Assembly (NCBI GenBank): GCA_021790715.1
Contig: JAJYGK010000089.1
Span: 1-10,012 of the forward strand
Reading direction: 5' to 3'
Length of the DNA: 10,012 nucleotides
Source: Chloroflexota bacterium
GTDB taxonomy: Bacteria; Chloroflexota; Limnocylindria; Limnocylindrales; CSP1-4
Part shown: positions 1-6,852 of the stretch, in pieces
Numbering within the stretch: position 1 is the stretch's first letter
How the letters are laid out: every line of letters begins with the position of its first letter
The notes under the pieces: model-generated
What the model was told of the DNA's origin: nothing
Database searches by the model: none
Seen by the model: the letters and a program-made list of their open reading frames with translations, nothing else
Made by a program: the position numbers and the translations under genes

Positions 1-44
1 GACGGGCCTTTCGGTTCCGCCGGTCCGTGTGGTTCGCGAGTCAC

Positions 45-59
45 GACGGGCCGCCCGTC
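45..59. repeat. Short GC-rich inverted repeat at a gene end
   Basis: GACGGG (45-50) and CCCGTC (54-59) form a perfect 6-base stem around a 3-base loop, overlapping the stop codon of the minus-strand gene at 58. It is flanked by an 8-base direct repeat, GTCACGAC, at 40-47 and 57-64. There is no T-run in either direction, so this is at best a weak terminator and may be chance in GC-rich DNA. The remaining bases 1-44 show nothing else I can identify. Confidence 0.25.
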
Positions 60-474
60 ACGACACGTCTCCCTGCTCGCGCGCGAACTCACGCAGGCGC
101 TCGCGGCACGCGTCGGCGAGCGCGCGCACCTGCAGCACCATCCAGGGATCCACGCGCGGCGAGTCCTCGATCGTGATCGTGTCGCCGTAGCGGTCCTGCT
201 CCAGCCGGATGCCCTCGAGGGTCCGGTAGTCGCTCATCCAGTTCGCCTGGAGCTGGACGATCGCGTCGGCGACCACCTTCCGGTCGAACGACCAGTCCAG
301 CCACCGTGCGTTGAGCGCGTCGACGACGTCCCGGACGCGCACGGGCTCCCCGCGAGGCATCCGTGCGAGCAGGTGGACGATGCGGATCGCCGCGAAGGGA
401 TCGCCCGACTCGGCCACCACGGGCGGCGAGATGTCGGGATCGGGCAGGTCGGGAACGTCGCGGAGGGTGACCAT
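58..474 (-). CDS. Small hypothetical protein, possible winged-helix fold
   Basis: I do not recognise this 138-residue protein. It has a Pro/Asp-rich N-terminus (residues 9-25). A likely helix follows at 27-40, then two more helical stretches around 46-60 and 64-79. Residues 82-103 look like a beta hairpin (SDYRTLEGIRLEQDRYGDTITIED region), and the C-terminus is a charged helix (112-134). Three helices followed by a hairpin would fit a winged-helix domain, but no family signature is visible, so DNA binding is only a guess. The open frame extends upstream to 672, but that part is Arg-rich and overlaps the SirB1-like gene, so I chose the ATG at 474. A GTG at 495 is an alternative. No Shine-Dalgarno sequence precedes either start. 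The gene is divergent from the SirB1-like gene, and a small inverted repeat overlaps its stop. Confidence 0.7.
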   Translation of the reverse strand: MVTLRDVPDLPDPDISPPVVAESGDPFAAIRIVHLLARMPRGEPVRVRDVVDALNARWLDWSFDRKVVADAIVQLQANWMSDYRTLEGIRLEQDRYGDTITIEDSPRVDPWMVLQVRALADACRERLREFAREQGDVS

Positions 475-485
475 GGGCTGGTCCG

Positions 486-491
486 AGGCTA
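486..491 (-). promoter_or_regulatory. Weak candidate -10 box for the minus-strand small gene
   Basis: On the minus strand TAGCCT (a TAnnnT match) lies 11 bases before the ATG at 474. This would place the transcript start within a few bases of the start codon. I see no convincing -35 element. It is noted because the gene also lacks a Shine-Dalgarno sequence, as its divergent neighbour does. Confidence 0.2.
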
Positions 492-579
492 TCACGGAGC
501 GGCCCGGCCGGCCGCGGGCGCGACCTCGGCGACGCACGGCCGACTGCGGCCCGTCGCGACAGACGGCGGTCGCCACGAC

Positions 580-608
580 GCGACAGATGCCCGACCCTCC
601 CCTACCAT
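580..608 (+). promoter_or_regulatory. Candidate promoter giving a leaderless SirB1-like mRNA
   Basis: A -35-like GCGACA (580-585; 4 of 6 against TTGACA) and a -10-like TACCAT (603-608; 4 of 6 against TATAAT) are separated by exactly 17 bases. Transcription would begin about 7 bases after the -10 box, at or next to the ATG at 615. No purine-rich ribosome binding site lies before that ATG, which agrees with a leaderless transcript. The boxes are recognised by eye only. Confidence 0.45.
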
Positions 609-614
609 CCGCGC

Positions 615-1508
615 ATGCGCGAACCCTACCAACGCGATCCACGCGCCGCCGGGCTCCCGGCCCTCCGTGCACCGTTCGCCGAGCTCGTCGCCCGTCCTGA
701 CCCGTTCATCGACCTCGCCGCCGCGTGCGCGTGCATCGCCGCCGAAGCGGACCCCGGTTCAACGCCGCGGGCGCTCGCGGACGAGCTCGACGCGATCGCC
801 GGACGCGTCCGTGCCGGCCTGCCGGCCGGGCTCCGCGACGCCGCACGGCGTGACGCCGGCATCCGGAGTCCGGGCGAGCTGGACGCGATCATCGACGGCC
901 TGCACCGCGTCCTGTACGACGAGATGGACCTCCGGGGCGCGCCCAGGGACGCGTGGGAGCCCCGACACGCATATCTCGCGGACGTGCTCCGGCTGGGCCG
1001 CGGCCTGCCGATCGCGCTCGGGGTCATCGAGCTCGAGGTCGGATGGCGGCTCGGCCTGCCGCTGTTCGGGATCGGGCTGCCGGGTCACTTCATCCTCGGC
1101 GGCCCCGACGGCCGGCTCCTCGACCCGTACGGCGGCGGGCGCGCCCTGTCGGTCGAGGACTGCGAGCGCGTGATGCGCGAGGCGCTCGGGCGCCCGGTGC
1201 CGTTCCGGCGTTCGATGCTCCGGCCCGCGACCAGGCGCGAGATCATCGCGCGGATCCTGGGCAACCTGCGCGGCATCTACCTGTCGCGGCGCGAGTGGGC
1301 CCCCTCGCTGGCGACGCTCGAGCTGCTCGTGATCCTCGACCCGCAGGACCCCGCGCTGCGACGGGACCGGGCGCTGCTCTACGGTCGCTGCGGCCGCTTC
1401 ACCGATGCCGTGCGCGGTCTCGACCGGTATCTCGAGGAGGTCCCCGAAGCGCCGGACCGGGACGAGGTCCGCATCGCGCGCGGCATCTTCGGAGGCCGGC
1501 GGAACTAG
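615..1508 (+). CDS. SirB1-family transglutaminase-like/TPR protein
   Basis: This 297-residue protein fits the SirB1 family (transglutaminase-like core 2 plus TPR), which is usually about 270-300 residues long. The family is widespread but biochemically poorly defined, and it is not shown to act as a transglutaminase. The signature region is clear: a YDEMDLRGAP...EPRHAYLADVL segment (101-125), LGRGLPIALGVIELEVGWRLGLPL (127-150), GLPGHFIL with His158 (154-161), LLDPYGGG (168-175) and LSVEDC (178-183). Residues 210-275 form TPR-like helical pairs (NLRGIYLSRREWAPSLATLE, DPQDPALRRDRALLYGRCGRFTDAV). There is no signal peptide, so the protein is cytoplasmic. The start at 615 follows a candidate leaderless promoter. 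The gene ends 12 bases from the stop of the convergent secreted-protein gene. The family is secure; the precise role is unknown. Confidence 0.88.
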   Translation: MREPYQRDPRAAGLPALRAPFAELVARPDPFIDLAAACACIAAEADPGSTPRALADELDAIAGRVRAGLPAGLRDAARRDAGIRSPGELDAIIDGLHRVLYDEMDLRGAPRDAWEPRHAYLADVLRLGRGLPIALGVIELEVGWRLGLPLFGIGLPGHFILGGPDGRLLDPYGGGRALSVEDCERVMREALGRPVPFRRSMLRPATRREIIARILGNLRGIYLSRREWAPSLATLELLVILDPQDPALRRDRALLYGRCGRFTDAVRGLDRYLEEVPEAPDRDEVRIARGIFGGRRN

Positions 1509-1520
1509 GAGAGTCGCCGC

Positions 1521-3704
1521 TCACGCCGTCGGCACCAGGACGATCCGGTCCAGGCCCACGGTGTAGCCGCTGGATGCGACGTTCCTTCCGGTCACGCGGA
1601 CCTTGAGGCGCAGCCAGCCTGGCCCTGAGACGTCGACGACGCCGAGTGAGATCGGTCCGGAGGCCGAGGCGTGCGGCGCGTACAGGTCGATCGTGGTGAC
1701 CTTCGGCATCGGCCAGGTCTCGTACTGCAGATAGAGCCGGCCGCGATCGGGCCCGATCGATCCGTACAGCACGGTGCGGAAGCGCCCCGCCTGTCCGATC
1801 GGCACATCCAGCCACAGCGTCCCGGGGCCGCTGGCCGGCCATGCCAGCTGCCGGCCTCCGCTCCATTGCGCCGCGTCCCACTCCACCCTCGGGCGTGGAA
1901 CGATGGCCGAGACGCATGCCGGCAGGGCCTCGGCCTCGTAGACCGTCGATCCTGCGCCCGATCCCGCGGGCTCGAGCACCAGGAAGCCGTCGGCATCCAC
2001 GCGAGGTCGACCCGGCGTGCCCTGCACGCGGACCACGATCGTGTGCGAGCCGGGAACGCTCCAGCTCGAGGCGAAGACGAGCCGACTCGACGCAGTCGGT
2101 GTCGCCATCGACAAGGAGGCACGCGTGGCGCCGTCGATGGTCACCGTGGCCGAGCCGTGGCCCGACCCTGTCGGAGCGACCCATGCGATCGCGCTCCCGT
2201 TGAACCGCAGGGTCGCGGTTGCCCCGGCCGTCGTCGAGAACACGGTGCTGCCGCCGATCGCGGTATCAGCCGCCTGGGTCCGCCAGGCTCCCGTCAGCTC
2301 CACGCGGGGATCGGCCGAGTCCACGAGCCGGACGCGGTAGCCGGGGCCTGTCGCCCACTGGCTGACGTTGCCGGCGACGTCGAACGCTCTGACGCGGTAG
2401 CGGTACTGCACGCCGACCGTGAGTCGACGTGTCACACGCGCGAGGGCAAGTGCCCCGGAGGCGACGGTGACGTACGGGCCATTCGCGCGCGACTCCTGCA
2501 CCTCGTATCTCACGATCCCGGACTGGGAATCCACGCCGCCCCAGGTCACCTGCGAGGATCCGGCCCCCACGCCAAGCGTCGAGGGCGACAGGAACGACAC
2601 GTATGGCCGCGACACGGCGGGGGCGATGGTGTCGATGCGGACCGGAACGGTCTGCCACGGTCCGGCGCGGCCGTCGGCACCGGTCGCGAAGAAGTGGAGC
2701 AAGGTGGTCCCCTCCGCGTCGACGCGCACCGTCGTCCGCGACCCGGTGATCGTTACCGCGCCGCGCGATGCGCCGCCCGGGCTGCGACCGACGGCGTCGG
2801 GCGCCGGCGTGGACGACCAGTACGTGACCGCCGTGGTCCCTGGTCCTCCGATCAGGTCGACCTCGGTCGCGCTCGCGGTCCACCCGGACCGGCCCGGAGC
2901 GGGGTCGAGCGTCGCCGCGGCCGTCGGACCCGCCGAGGCATCGCCGCTCGCTGCCTGGACGATCGCGATGCGTCCCGTGGTCCAGCTGGAGGTCGAGCAC
3001 AGCTCCCACTGGTCGCTGCATTGAGCGCCGCCGGTCCCGCTGACGAGCTGCGTGCCCAACTGGAACCCCACGGTGCTCCCAGCATGCAGGCGGAAGTCGC
3101 GCGCGTCTCCGCTGGCGAGCGGGTGGACGAGCTCGAGGAAGGTCATGCCGTCCGCGGTGGCGGCAGCCGCGCGCCCGTCGACCGTCCCGGCGACCGGGTA
3201 GTCGGGCGCCGTGTCGTCGTCTGCCGGGCCGCACCACGTCCCGTAGCCAAGGTCCTTCGGGACGCACCAGAGTCGCGCGGCGTCCACGAAGCGGACTGCG
3301 GCCCCGTCGAACGTGGCCCCGACCTCGTCGTCGCCCTGCTCCGGCACCATGGAACCGTCATCGTCGTTGTTGAACCGGAGCCAGAACCCCGTGGTCCCGG
3401 ACACCCTGCCGACGCGAAGCGCGAGGTACAGGTTCGTCTCGTCGTTCATGACGAGCAACGTGGCCGGCACTCTGCCCCCGCCGTCCGCGGCGGGTACGGA
3501 CAGGAACAGGTCCCGACGACCGGCGGCCTCCCACTCGACGTCGACCAGCCGCCCGTCGATCACCGCAGTGCCGTATCCGCCGGTCAGGGCGGCGGGATCC
3601 GAGCCGGCCATCGCCCGAGGGGGCGCGGGTGAGAGAAGCGCGAGGATGGTGCCGGCCACGATCGCGGATCTCGACACGACGGGACGGTGCCTGCGCTGAC
3701 CCAT
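1521..3704 (-). CDS. Secreted multi-domain protein: CBM9/DOMON-like, Ig-like, FN3, beta-sandwiches
   Basis: This 727-residue exported protein has a signal peptide: Arg-rich start, hydrophobic stretch 14-25, likely cleavage after AMA (31-33). Residues about 40-250 resemble CBM9/DOMON-type carbohydrate- or haem-binding modules (IDGRLVDVEWEAA at 49-61; NLYLALRV at 91-98), with cysteine pairs C147/C158 and C229/C236 that could form disulfides. Residues 278-360 look Ig-like, ending LHFFATGADGRAGPW...RIDTIAP as in OmpL47-type repeats. Residues 362-460 are a fibronectin type III domain (VRYEVQESRANGPYVTV, YRYRVRAFDVAGN). Two further beta-sandwich modules follow at 466-577 (FNGSAIAWVAPTG...VTIDGA...VDADGFLVL) and 587-725. 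No catalytic domain, sorting signal or C-terminal anchor is visible, so it is probably a binding or surface-associated protein. The ATG has a strong AAGGGGGAG site (3712-3720) 7 bases upstream. The ligand is unknown. Confidence 0.8.
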   Translation of the reverse strand: MGQRRHRPVVSRSAIVAGTILALLSPAPPRAMAGSDPAALTGGYGTAVIDGRLVDVEWEAAGRRDLFLSVPAADGGGRVPATLLVMNDETNLYLALRVGRVSGTTGFWLRFNNDDDGSMVPEQGDDEVGATFDGAAVRFVDAARLWCVPKDLGYGTWCGPADDDTAPDYPVAGTVDGRAAAATADGMTFLELVHPLASGDARDFRLHAGSTVGFQLGTQLVSGTGGAQCSDQWELCSTSSWTTGRIAIVQAASGDASAGPTAAATLDPAPGRSGWTASATEVDLIGGPGTTAVTYWSSTPAPDAVGRSPGGASRGAVTITGSRTTVRVDAEGTTLLHFFATGADGRAGPWQTVPVRIDTIAPAVSRPYVSFLSPSTLGVGAGSSQVTWGGVDSQSGIVRYEVQESRANGPYVTVASGALALARVTRRLTVGVQYRYRVRAFDVAGNVSQWATGPGYRVRLVDSADPRVELTGAWRTQAADTAIGGSTVFSTTAGATATLRFNGSAIAWVAPTGSGHGSATVTIDGATRASLSMATPTASSRLVFASSWSVPGSHTIVVRVQGTPGRPRVDADGFLVLEPAGSGAGSTVYEAEALPACVSAIVPRPRVEWDAAQWSGGRQLAWPASGPGTLWLDVPIGQAGRFRTVLYGSIGPDRGRLYLQYETWPMPKVTTIDLYAPHASASGPISLGVVDVSGPGWLRLKVRVTGRNVASSGYTVGLDRIVLVPTA

Positions 3705-3711
3705 CGGAGCG

Positions 3712-3720
3712 CTCCCCCTT
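3712..3720 (-). promoter_or_regulatory. Strong Shine-Dalgarno for the secreted protein
   Basis: On the minus strand AAGGGGGAG sits 7 bases before the ATG at 3704 and supports that start. Farther upstream, a TTGACG (plus coordinates 3769-3774) resembles a -35 box, but I see no matching -10 element 16-19 bases downstream. A separate promoter in the 118-base gap is therefore unproven. Confidence 0.6.
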
Positions 3721-3822
3721 GGCCGCCATCGACTCCAGCCTGCGGTTGGCCGCGTGTGACGTGCCGGCCGTCAAGAAGATGCGCAGGGATGGCGACCTGT
3801 CCCGCGGGCCGCACGCGAACGA

Positions 3823-4764
3823 TCACCCGGCGTCCACCAGGGGCTTGACCTCGCCGATCAGGCGCTCGATCGATTCCAGGTCGTAGGGCGCGGGCATCTC
3901 CGGGATCAGCGTCGAGAAGCCCAGCGCGCGGAAGCCGCGCAGGCGCTCGGCGATCTGCCCGGGCGTCCCCAGCCACACGTCCGGCCCCTCCTCGTAGAAG
4001 CAGCGGTTGTGCTCGAGCTGGACGCGGTACACGCGCCGCGCTTCGTCCTCCGTGTCACGGATGACGAGCTTGCACGAGACCGTGCGCTCGATCGTCGACG
4101 GGTCTCGCCCGACGTCCGCGCAGTGCCGGCGCAGCACCTCGTCCTTGTGCCGCAGCGCGTCCAGGCTCCCCGACGACGCGTTCCACATGTCGGCGTACTT
4201 CGCGACCGTCCGAAGCGTCTTGCGCTCCCCCTCGCCGCCGATGAGGATCGGAAGGTGCGCCTGCACGGGCCGCGGATGGTGCACGACGCCGTCGAAGTCG
4301 TAGCGCGGGCCGTGATGCGTGACGGTCTCGCCGTCGAGGATCCGCCGGACGAGCCCGACCGATTCGTCGAGCCAGTCCAGGCGCTGCCCGAACCCGCTCC
4401 CGAACTCGATCCCGTGCGCGTGGTGCTCGAGGTCGAACCAGGCGCCGCCGATGCCGGCGACGGCACGCCCGCCGCTGAGGTGATCGAGCGTGGCGGTCTG
4501 CTTGGCGAACAGGCCGGGGTTGCGGAACGTGTTGGCGCCGACCATCAGCCCCAGGCGGACGCGGGTCGTGGATGCCGCCCATGCCGCGAGCACGCTCGGA
4601 CCCTCGAAGTAGTCCTGGTACGGGTCGCCGTAGATGGCATACAGGTGATCCCACGTCCAGAGGCTGTCGTAGCCGAGGGCATCGATCCGCCTGGCCGCCT
4701 CGAGCATCGGGCCCCACGGCGTCGCCTGCGCCCACAGCAGGATCCCGAGCCGCAATCCGGGCAT
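3823..4764 (-). CDS. LLM-class F420-dependent oxidoreductase
   Basis: This 313-residue protein belongs to the bacterial luciferase-like TIM-barrel superfamily and resembles the F420-dependent oxidoreductases of the Rv1855c type (TIGR03560-like). These typically move hydride between coenzyme F420 and small organic substrates in the cytoplasm; the substrate here cannot be read from sequence. Visible family features are LRLGILLWAQ at the first strand (4-13), ALGYDSLWTWDH (29-40), RVRLGLMVGANTFRNPGLFAKQTATLDHLSGGRAVAGIGGAWF (68-110), RLDWLDESVGLVRRIL (128-143), HHPRPVQAHLPILIGGEGERKTLRTVAKYADMWN (162-195) and the GTPGQIAERL segment (266-275). The open frame continues 14 codons farther upstream. 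I chose the ATG at 4764 because GGGAGGG lies 6 bases before it and the barrel starts directly after it. The gene lies 129 bases downstream of kamA on the same strand. FMN rather than F420 remains possible. Confidence 0.88.
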   Translation of the reverse strand: MPGLRLGILLWAQATPWGPMLEAARRIDALGYDSLWTWDHLYAIYGDPYQDYFEGPSVLAAWAASTTRVRLGLMVGANTFRNPGLFAKQTATLDHLSGGRAVAGIGGAWFDLEHHAHGIEFGSGFGQRLDWLDESVGLVRRILDGETVTHHGPRYDFDGVVHHPRPVQAHLPILIGGEGERKTLRTVAKYADMWNASSGSLDALRHKDEVLRRHCADVGRDPSTIERTVSCKLVIRDTEDEARRVYRVQLEHNRCFYEEGPDVWLGTPGQIAERLRGFRALGFSTLIPEMPAPYDLESIERLIGEVKPLVDAG

Positions 4765-4770
4765 GTCGCA

Positions 4771-4777
4771 CCCTCCC
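4771..4777 (-). promoter_or_regulatory. Shine-Dalgarno deciding the oxidoreductase start
   Basis: GGGAGGG on the minus strand, 6 bases before the ATG at 4764. It favours that ATG over the in-frame ATG at 4806. Confidence 0.6.
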
Positions 4778-4870
4778 GCCCACGTGATCTCCGCCGGGAG
4801 CGGCACCGCCGCGCCGGCACCATCGCTCTCCGCCGGGCCGCCGCCCGCCTCCCGGCCGCCGGCTCGCCGT

Positions 4871-4898
4871 CAGACGCTACACGCGCTCAGACGTTACA
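4871..4898 (-). repeat. 11-base direct repeat across the kamA stop codon
   Basis: CAGACGCTACA (4871-4881) and CAGACGTTACA (4888-4898) are direct copies with one mismatch and a 17-base period. On the coding strand they read TGTARCGTCTG. The second copy contains the kamA stop codon. They lie about 110 bases upstream of the oxidoreductase start. Such spacing could be an operator for the downstream gene, but coincidence is quite possible. Confidence 0.3.
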
Positions 4899-6540
4899 GG
4901 AGCTCGTGGTTCGCCGTCCCGTTCGGCTCGCCGGGCGCAGGACGCGGCTCCTCGCCGGGGCCGTACGATCCGCGTGCAGGCCCGTCCTGCGTCGCCTCCG
5001 GCTCGCCTCCCCCGAGCGCCGGGCGGACGGGCCGGCCCTCGATCGGCCCCACGCCGAGCGGCACCCACTTCGACGGGTCCTTGAGCCGGTGGTCCTCGGT
5101 GGCGCCCCGCGTGTGGATCTCGACGAAGCCCGCCGGCTCGATCCACATCGCGTCGCCGTCGAGCAGGGCACTGACCCCCTTCTGGCCGGGCTCGGGGCGC
5201 TGATGCTGGCAATACCAGCACTTCGACTTGTCGTGCGGGGTGTACTCCGTGGGCTCCTCGTAGGTGGTGATGTAGCCCTCGTAGTTGCGCAGCACCACCT
5301 TGTGGTCGGAGTAGCTGATCAGGTAGTTGGGCATGACCGGGATCTTCCCGCCGCCGCCGGGCGCGTCGATCATGTACGTCGGCACGGCGTAGCCCGACGT
5401 GTGGCCGCGCAGGCCCTCCATGATCTCGAGCCCCTTGCCGACCGGCGTCCGGAAGTGTCCGGCACCCTCGACCAGGTCGCACTGGTACAGGTAGTACGGC
5501 CGCACCCGGATCTCGACCAGCTTCTGGACCAGGTCGCGCTGGACGTGGACGCAGTCGTTCACGCCGGCGAGCAGCACCGACTGGTTCCCGAGGGGCACGC
5601 CCGCCCGGGTCAGCCGGTCGCACGCGCGCGCGAGCTCGGGCGTGATCTCGTTCGGATGGTTGACGTGGATGTTCAGCCAGATCGGGTGGTACTTCGCGAG
5701 CATGTCGCACAGCTCGTCGTCGACGCGCTGCGGCAGGAAGACCGGCACGCGGCTGCCGATCCGGATGATCTCGACGTGCGGGATCTCGCGGAGCCCGCGG
5801 ATGACCTGCTCGAGGAGCTTCGGGGCGAGCGTGAGCGCGTCGCCGCCGGAGATGAGCACGTCGCGGATCTGGGGTGTGCGCCGGATGTAGTCGAGCTGAG
5901 CCTCGTGCTCGCGCCGGTTGAAGTTCTGGCTCGGGTCACCCACGATGCGCGCCCGCGTGCAGTACCGGCAGTAGCTGGCGCACTGGGTCGTGACCAGCAT
6001 CAGGACCCGGTCGGGATAGCGGTGGACCAGGCCCGGCACCGGCGAGTGGCGATCCTCGGCCAGCGAGTCCTCCATCATCCCCGTGAACGCGCGCAGTTCG
6101 CGACCGGTCGGGATGACCTGCCGGCGGATCGGGTCGTTCGGATCGTCGGGATCGATCAGGCTCGCGAAGTACGGCGTGATGTCGACGCGGAACTTGTCGG
6201 GCGCCGAGAGCCCCTCGCGCTCGTCCTCGGTGAGGTTGAGGACCTGCTCGAGCTCCTCCAGCGCGTTGATCCGGTGGGAGAGCTGCCAGCGCCAGTCGTC
6301 CCACTGCTCGTCCGGCACATCGGCCCACAGCGGCGCGCGGCGGCTGACGGCAGGCCTGCCGTCGGGGCCGAGTCGGCGCGCGGGGTCGCGCTGGTTCACG
6401 AAAGGGCGCTCCTGGAGCGCGCCGCCGTGGGTTCCGTGCCCGGTCGACGGCTGCGGGCTCGCGGCGGGCGCGTCCCCGGCCCGGGCCCCGTCCGCCGGCG
6501 CCCTCACGTCGGCTGCCACCTTGCTCCCGGTCCCGTCCAT
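4894..6540 (-). CDS. kamA: Lysine 2,3-aminomutase (KamA family, radical SAM/PLP)
   Basis: This 548-residue cytoplasmic enzyme should convert L-lysine to L-beta-lysine. The N-terminal family motif DEQWDDWRWQLSHRI is at 77-91. The radical SAM cluster motif CASYCRYC gives C187, C191 and C194. The PLP-binding lysine is K399 in DAPGGGGK. From memory of the Clostridium subterminale enzyme, D355 (YQCDL) and D392 (the DAPGGGGK aspartate) match the two lysine-binding aspartates, with the same 37-residue spacing. Glutamate aminomutases replace both, so a basic substrate is favoured. C330 and C441/C444 match three of the four zinc cysteines; the fourth position seems to be Ser. Low-complexity tails of about 65 residues (N) and 50 residues (C) exceed the usual 420-470-residue length. 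The ATG has GGGAGG 10 bases upstream. No ablB or kamB-E neighbour is present, so the role (osmolyte, lysine breakdown or other) is open. Confidence 0.9.
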   Translation of the reverse strand: MDGTGSKVAADVRAPADGARAGDAPAASPQPSTGHGTHGGALQERPFVNQRDPARRLGPDGRPAVSRRAPLWADVPDEQWDDWRWQLSHRINALEELEQVLNLTEDEREGLSAPDKFRVDITPYFASLIDPDDPNDPIRRQVIPTGRELRAFTGMMEDSLAEDRHSPVPGLVHRYPDRVLMLVTTQCASYCRYCTRARIVGDPSQNFNRREHEAQLDYIRRTPQIRDVLISGGDALTLAPKLLEQVIRGLREIPHVEIIRIGSRVPVFLPQRVDDELCDMLAKYHPIWLNIHVNHPNEITPELARACDRLTRAGVPLGNQSVLLAGVNDCVHVQRDLVQKLVEIRVRPYYLYQCDLVEGAGHFRTPVGKGLEIMEGLRGHTSGYAVPTYMIDAPGGGGKIPVMPNYLISYSDHKVVLRNYEGYITTYEEPTEYTPHDKSKCWYCQHQRPEPGQKGVSALLDGDAMWIEPAGFVEIHTRGATEDHRLKDPSKWVPLGVGPIEGRPVRPALGGGEPEATQDGPARGSYGPGEEPRPAPGEPNGTANHELL

Positions 6541-6630
6541 CGCCTGCCGACCTCCCGTTCCGAGCCCGTATGCGTCCCGACGTGTCCGGCCGACCTGTCC
6601 GCGCGCAACGCAGCCCGACCGGGGCCCGCG

Positions 6631-6658
6631 GAATGCATACTCCTTATGCACTCTGCAT
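6631..6658. promoter_or_regulatory. Palindromic operator candidate upstream of kamA
   Basis: TGCATA (6634-6639) and TATGCA (6645-6650) form a perfect inverted repeat around a 5-base spacer. It extends with one mismatch per arm to GA/TC at 6631-6632 and 6652-6653. A third half-site, TGCAT (6654-6658), makes a second inverted pair with ATGCA (6646-6650), 3 bases apart. The cluster is AT-rich in otherwise very GC-rich DNA. It lies 91-118 bases upstream of the kamA ATG and about 200 bases upstream of the osmC-like start, so kamA is the likelier target. The binding protein is unknown. The TATGCA sequences could also contribute a -10 box. Confidence 0.5.
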
Positions 6659-6760
6659 GGACGATCGATGCTACCGCAGGGCCGGGACCCGCGTGCGGCG
6701 AGCGGGCCGGGAGCGACGGTCTTTCCGGAACGGGCCTCACGGCCGCGAACCGCGGGGCGG

Positions 6761-6766
6761 TATGCT
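6761..6766 (+). promoter_or_regulatory. Candidate -10 box for the OsmC-like gene
   Basis: TATGCT matches TATAAT at four of six positions and stands out in GC-rich DNA. It lies about 86 bases before the GTG start. No -35 box is evident at 16-18 bases. The 312-base gap 6541-6852 otherwise holds the kamA-side operator cluster and a small GATCC-ACG-GGATC inverted repeat (6811-6823) in the putative leader; I see no gene in it. Confidence 0.3.
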
Positions 6767-6840
6767 CCGCTGGCACGCCCCGTTCGGCGCCAGGTTCATC
6801 AGCACCCGCAGATCCACGGGATCCGACGCCGCCACGCCCT

Positions 6841-6845
6841 GGAGG
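6841..6845 (+). promoter_or_regulatory. Shine-Dalgarno deciding the OsmC-like GTG start
   Basis: GGAGG lies 7 bases before the GTG at 6853. It marks that GTG as the start, rather than any upstream codon in the long open frame that reads through this gene. Confidence 0.75.
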
Positions 6846-6852
6846 ACAGCTC

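Noticed and set aside
1509..1520. Terminator between the convergent genes.
   Set aside because: Only 12 bases separate the two stops, and no hairpin with a T-run is visible.
1671..3632. 653-codon open frame on the plus strand opposite the secreted protein.
   Set aside because: The composition is Arg/Gly/Ala-rich and shadow-like, while the minus-strand product has a signal peptide, a ribosome site and recognisable domains.
4765..4806. Longer oxidoreductase start at 4806.
   Set aside because: The extra 14 residues match nothing in the family, and the Shine-Dalgarno sequence sits before the ATG at 4764.
4800..4870. GC-rich potential hairpins after kamA.
   Set aside because: Many alternative short GC stems are possible in this composition and none is followed by a T-run, so no terminator can be supported.
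6541..6651. N-terminal extension of KamA to the ATG at 6651.
   Set aside because: It would read through the palindromic operator candidate and the ribosome site at 6551-6556, and it adds only Arg/Gly-rich residues.
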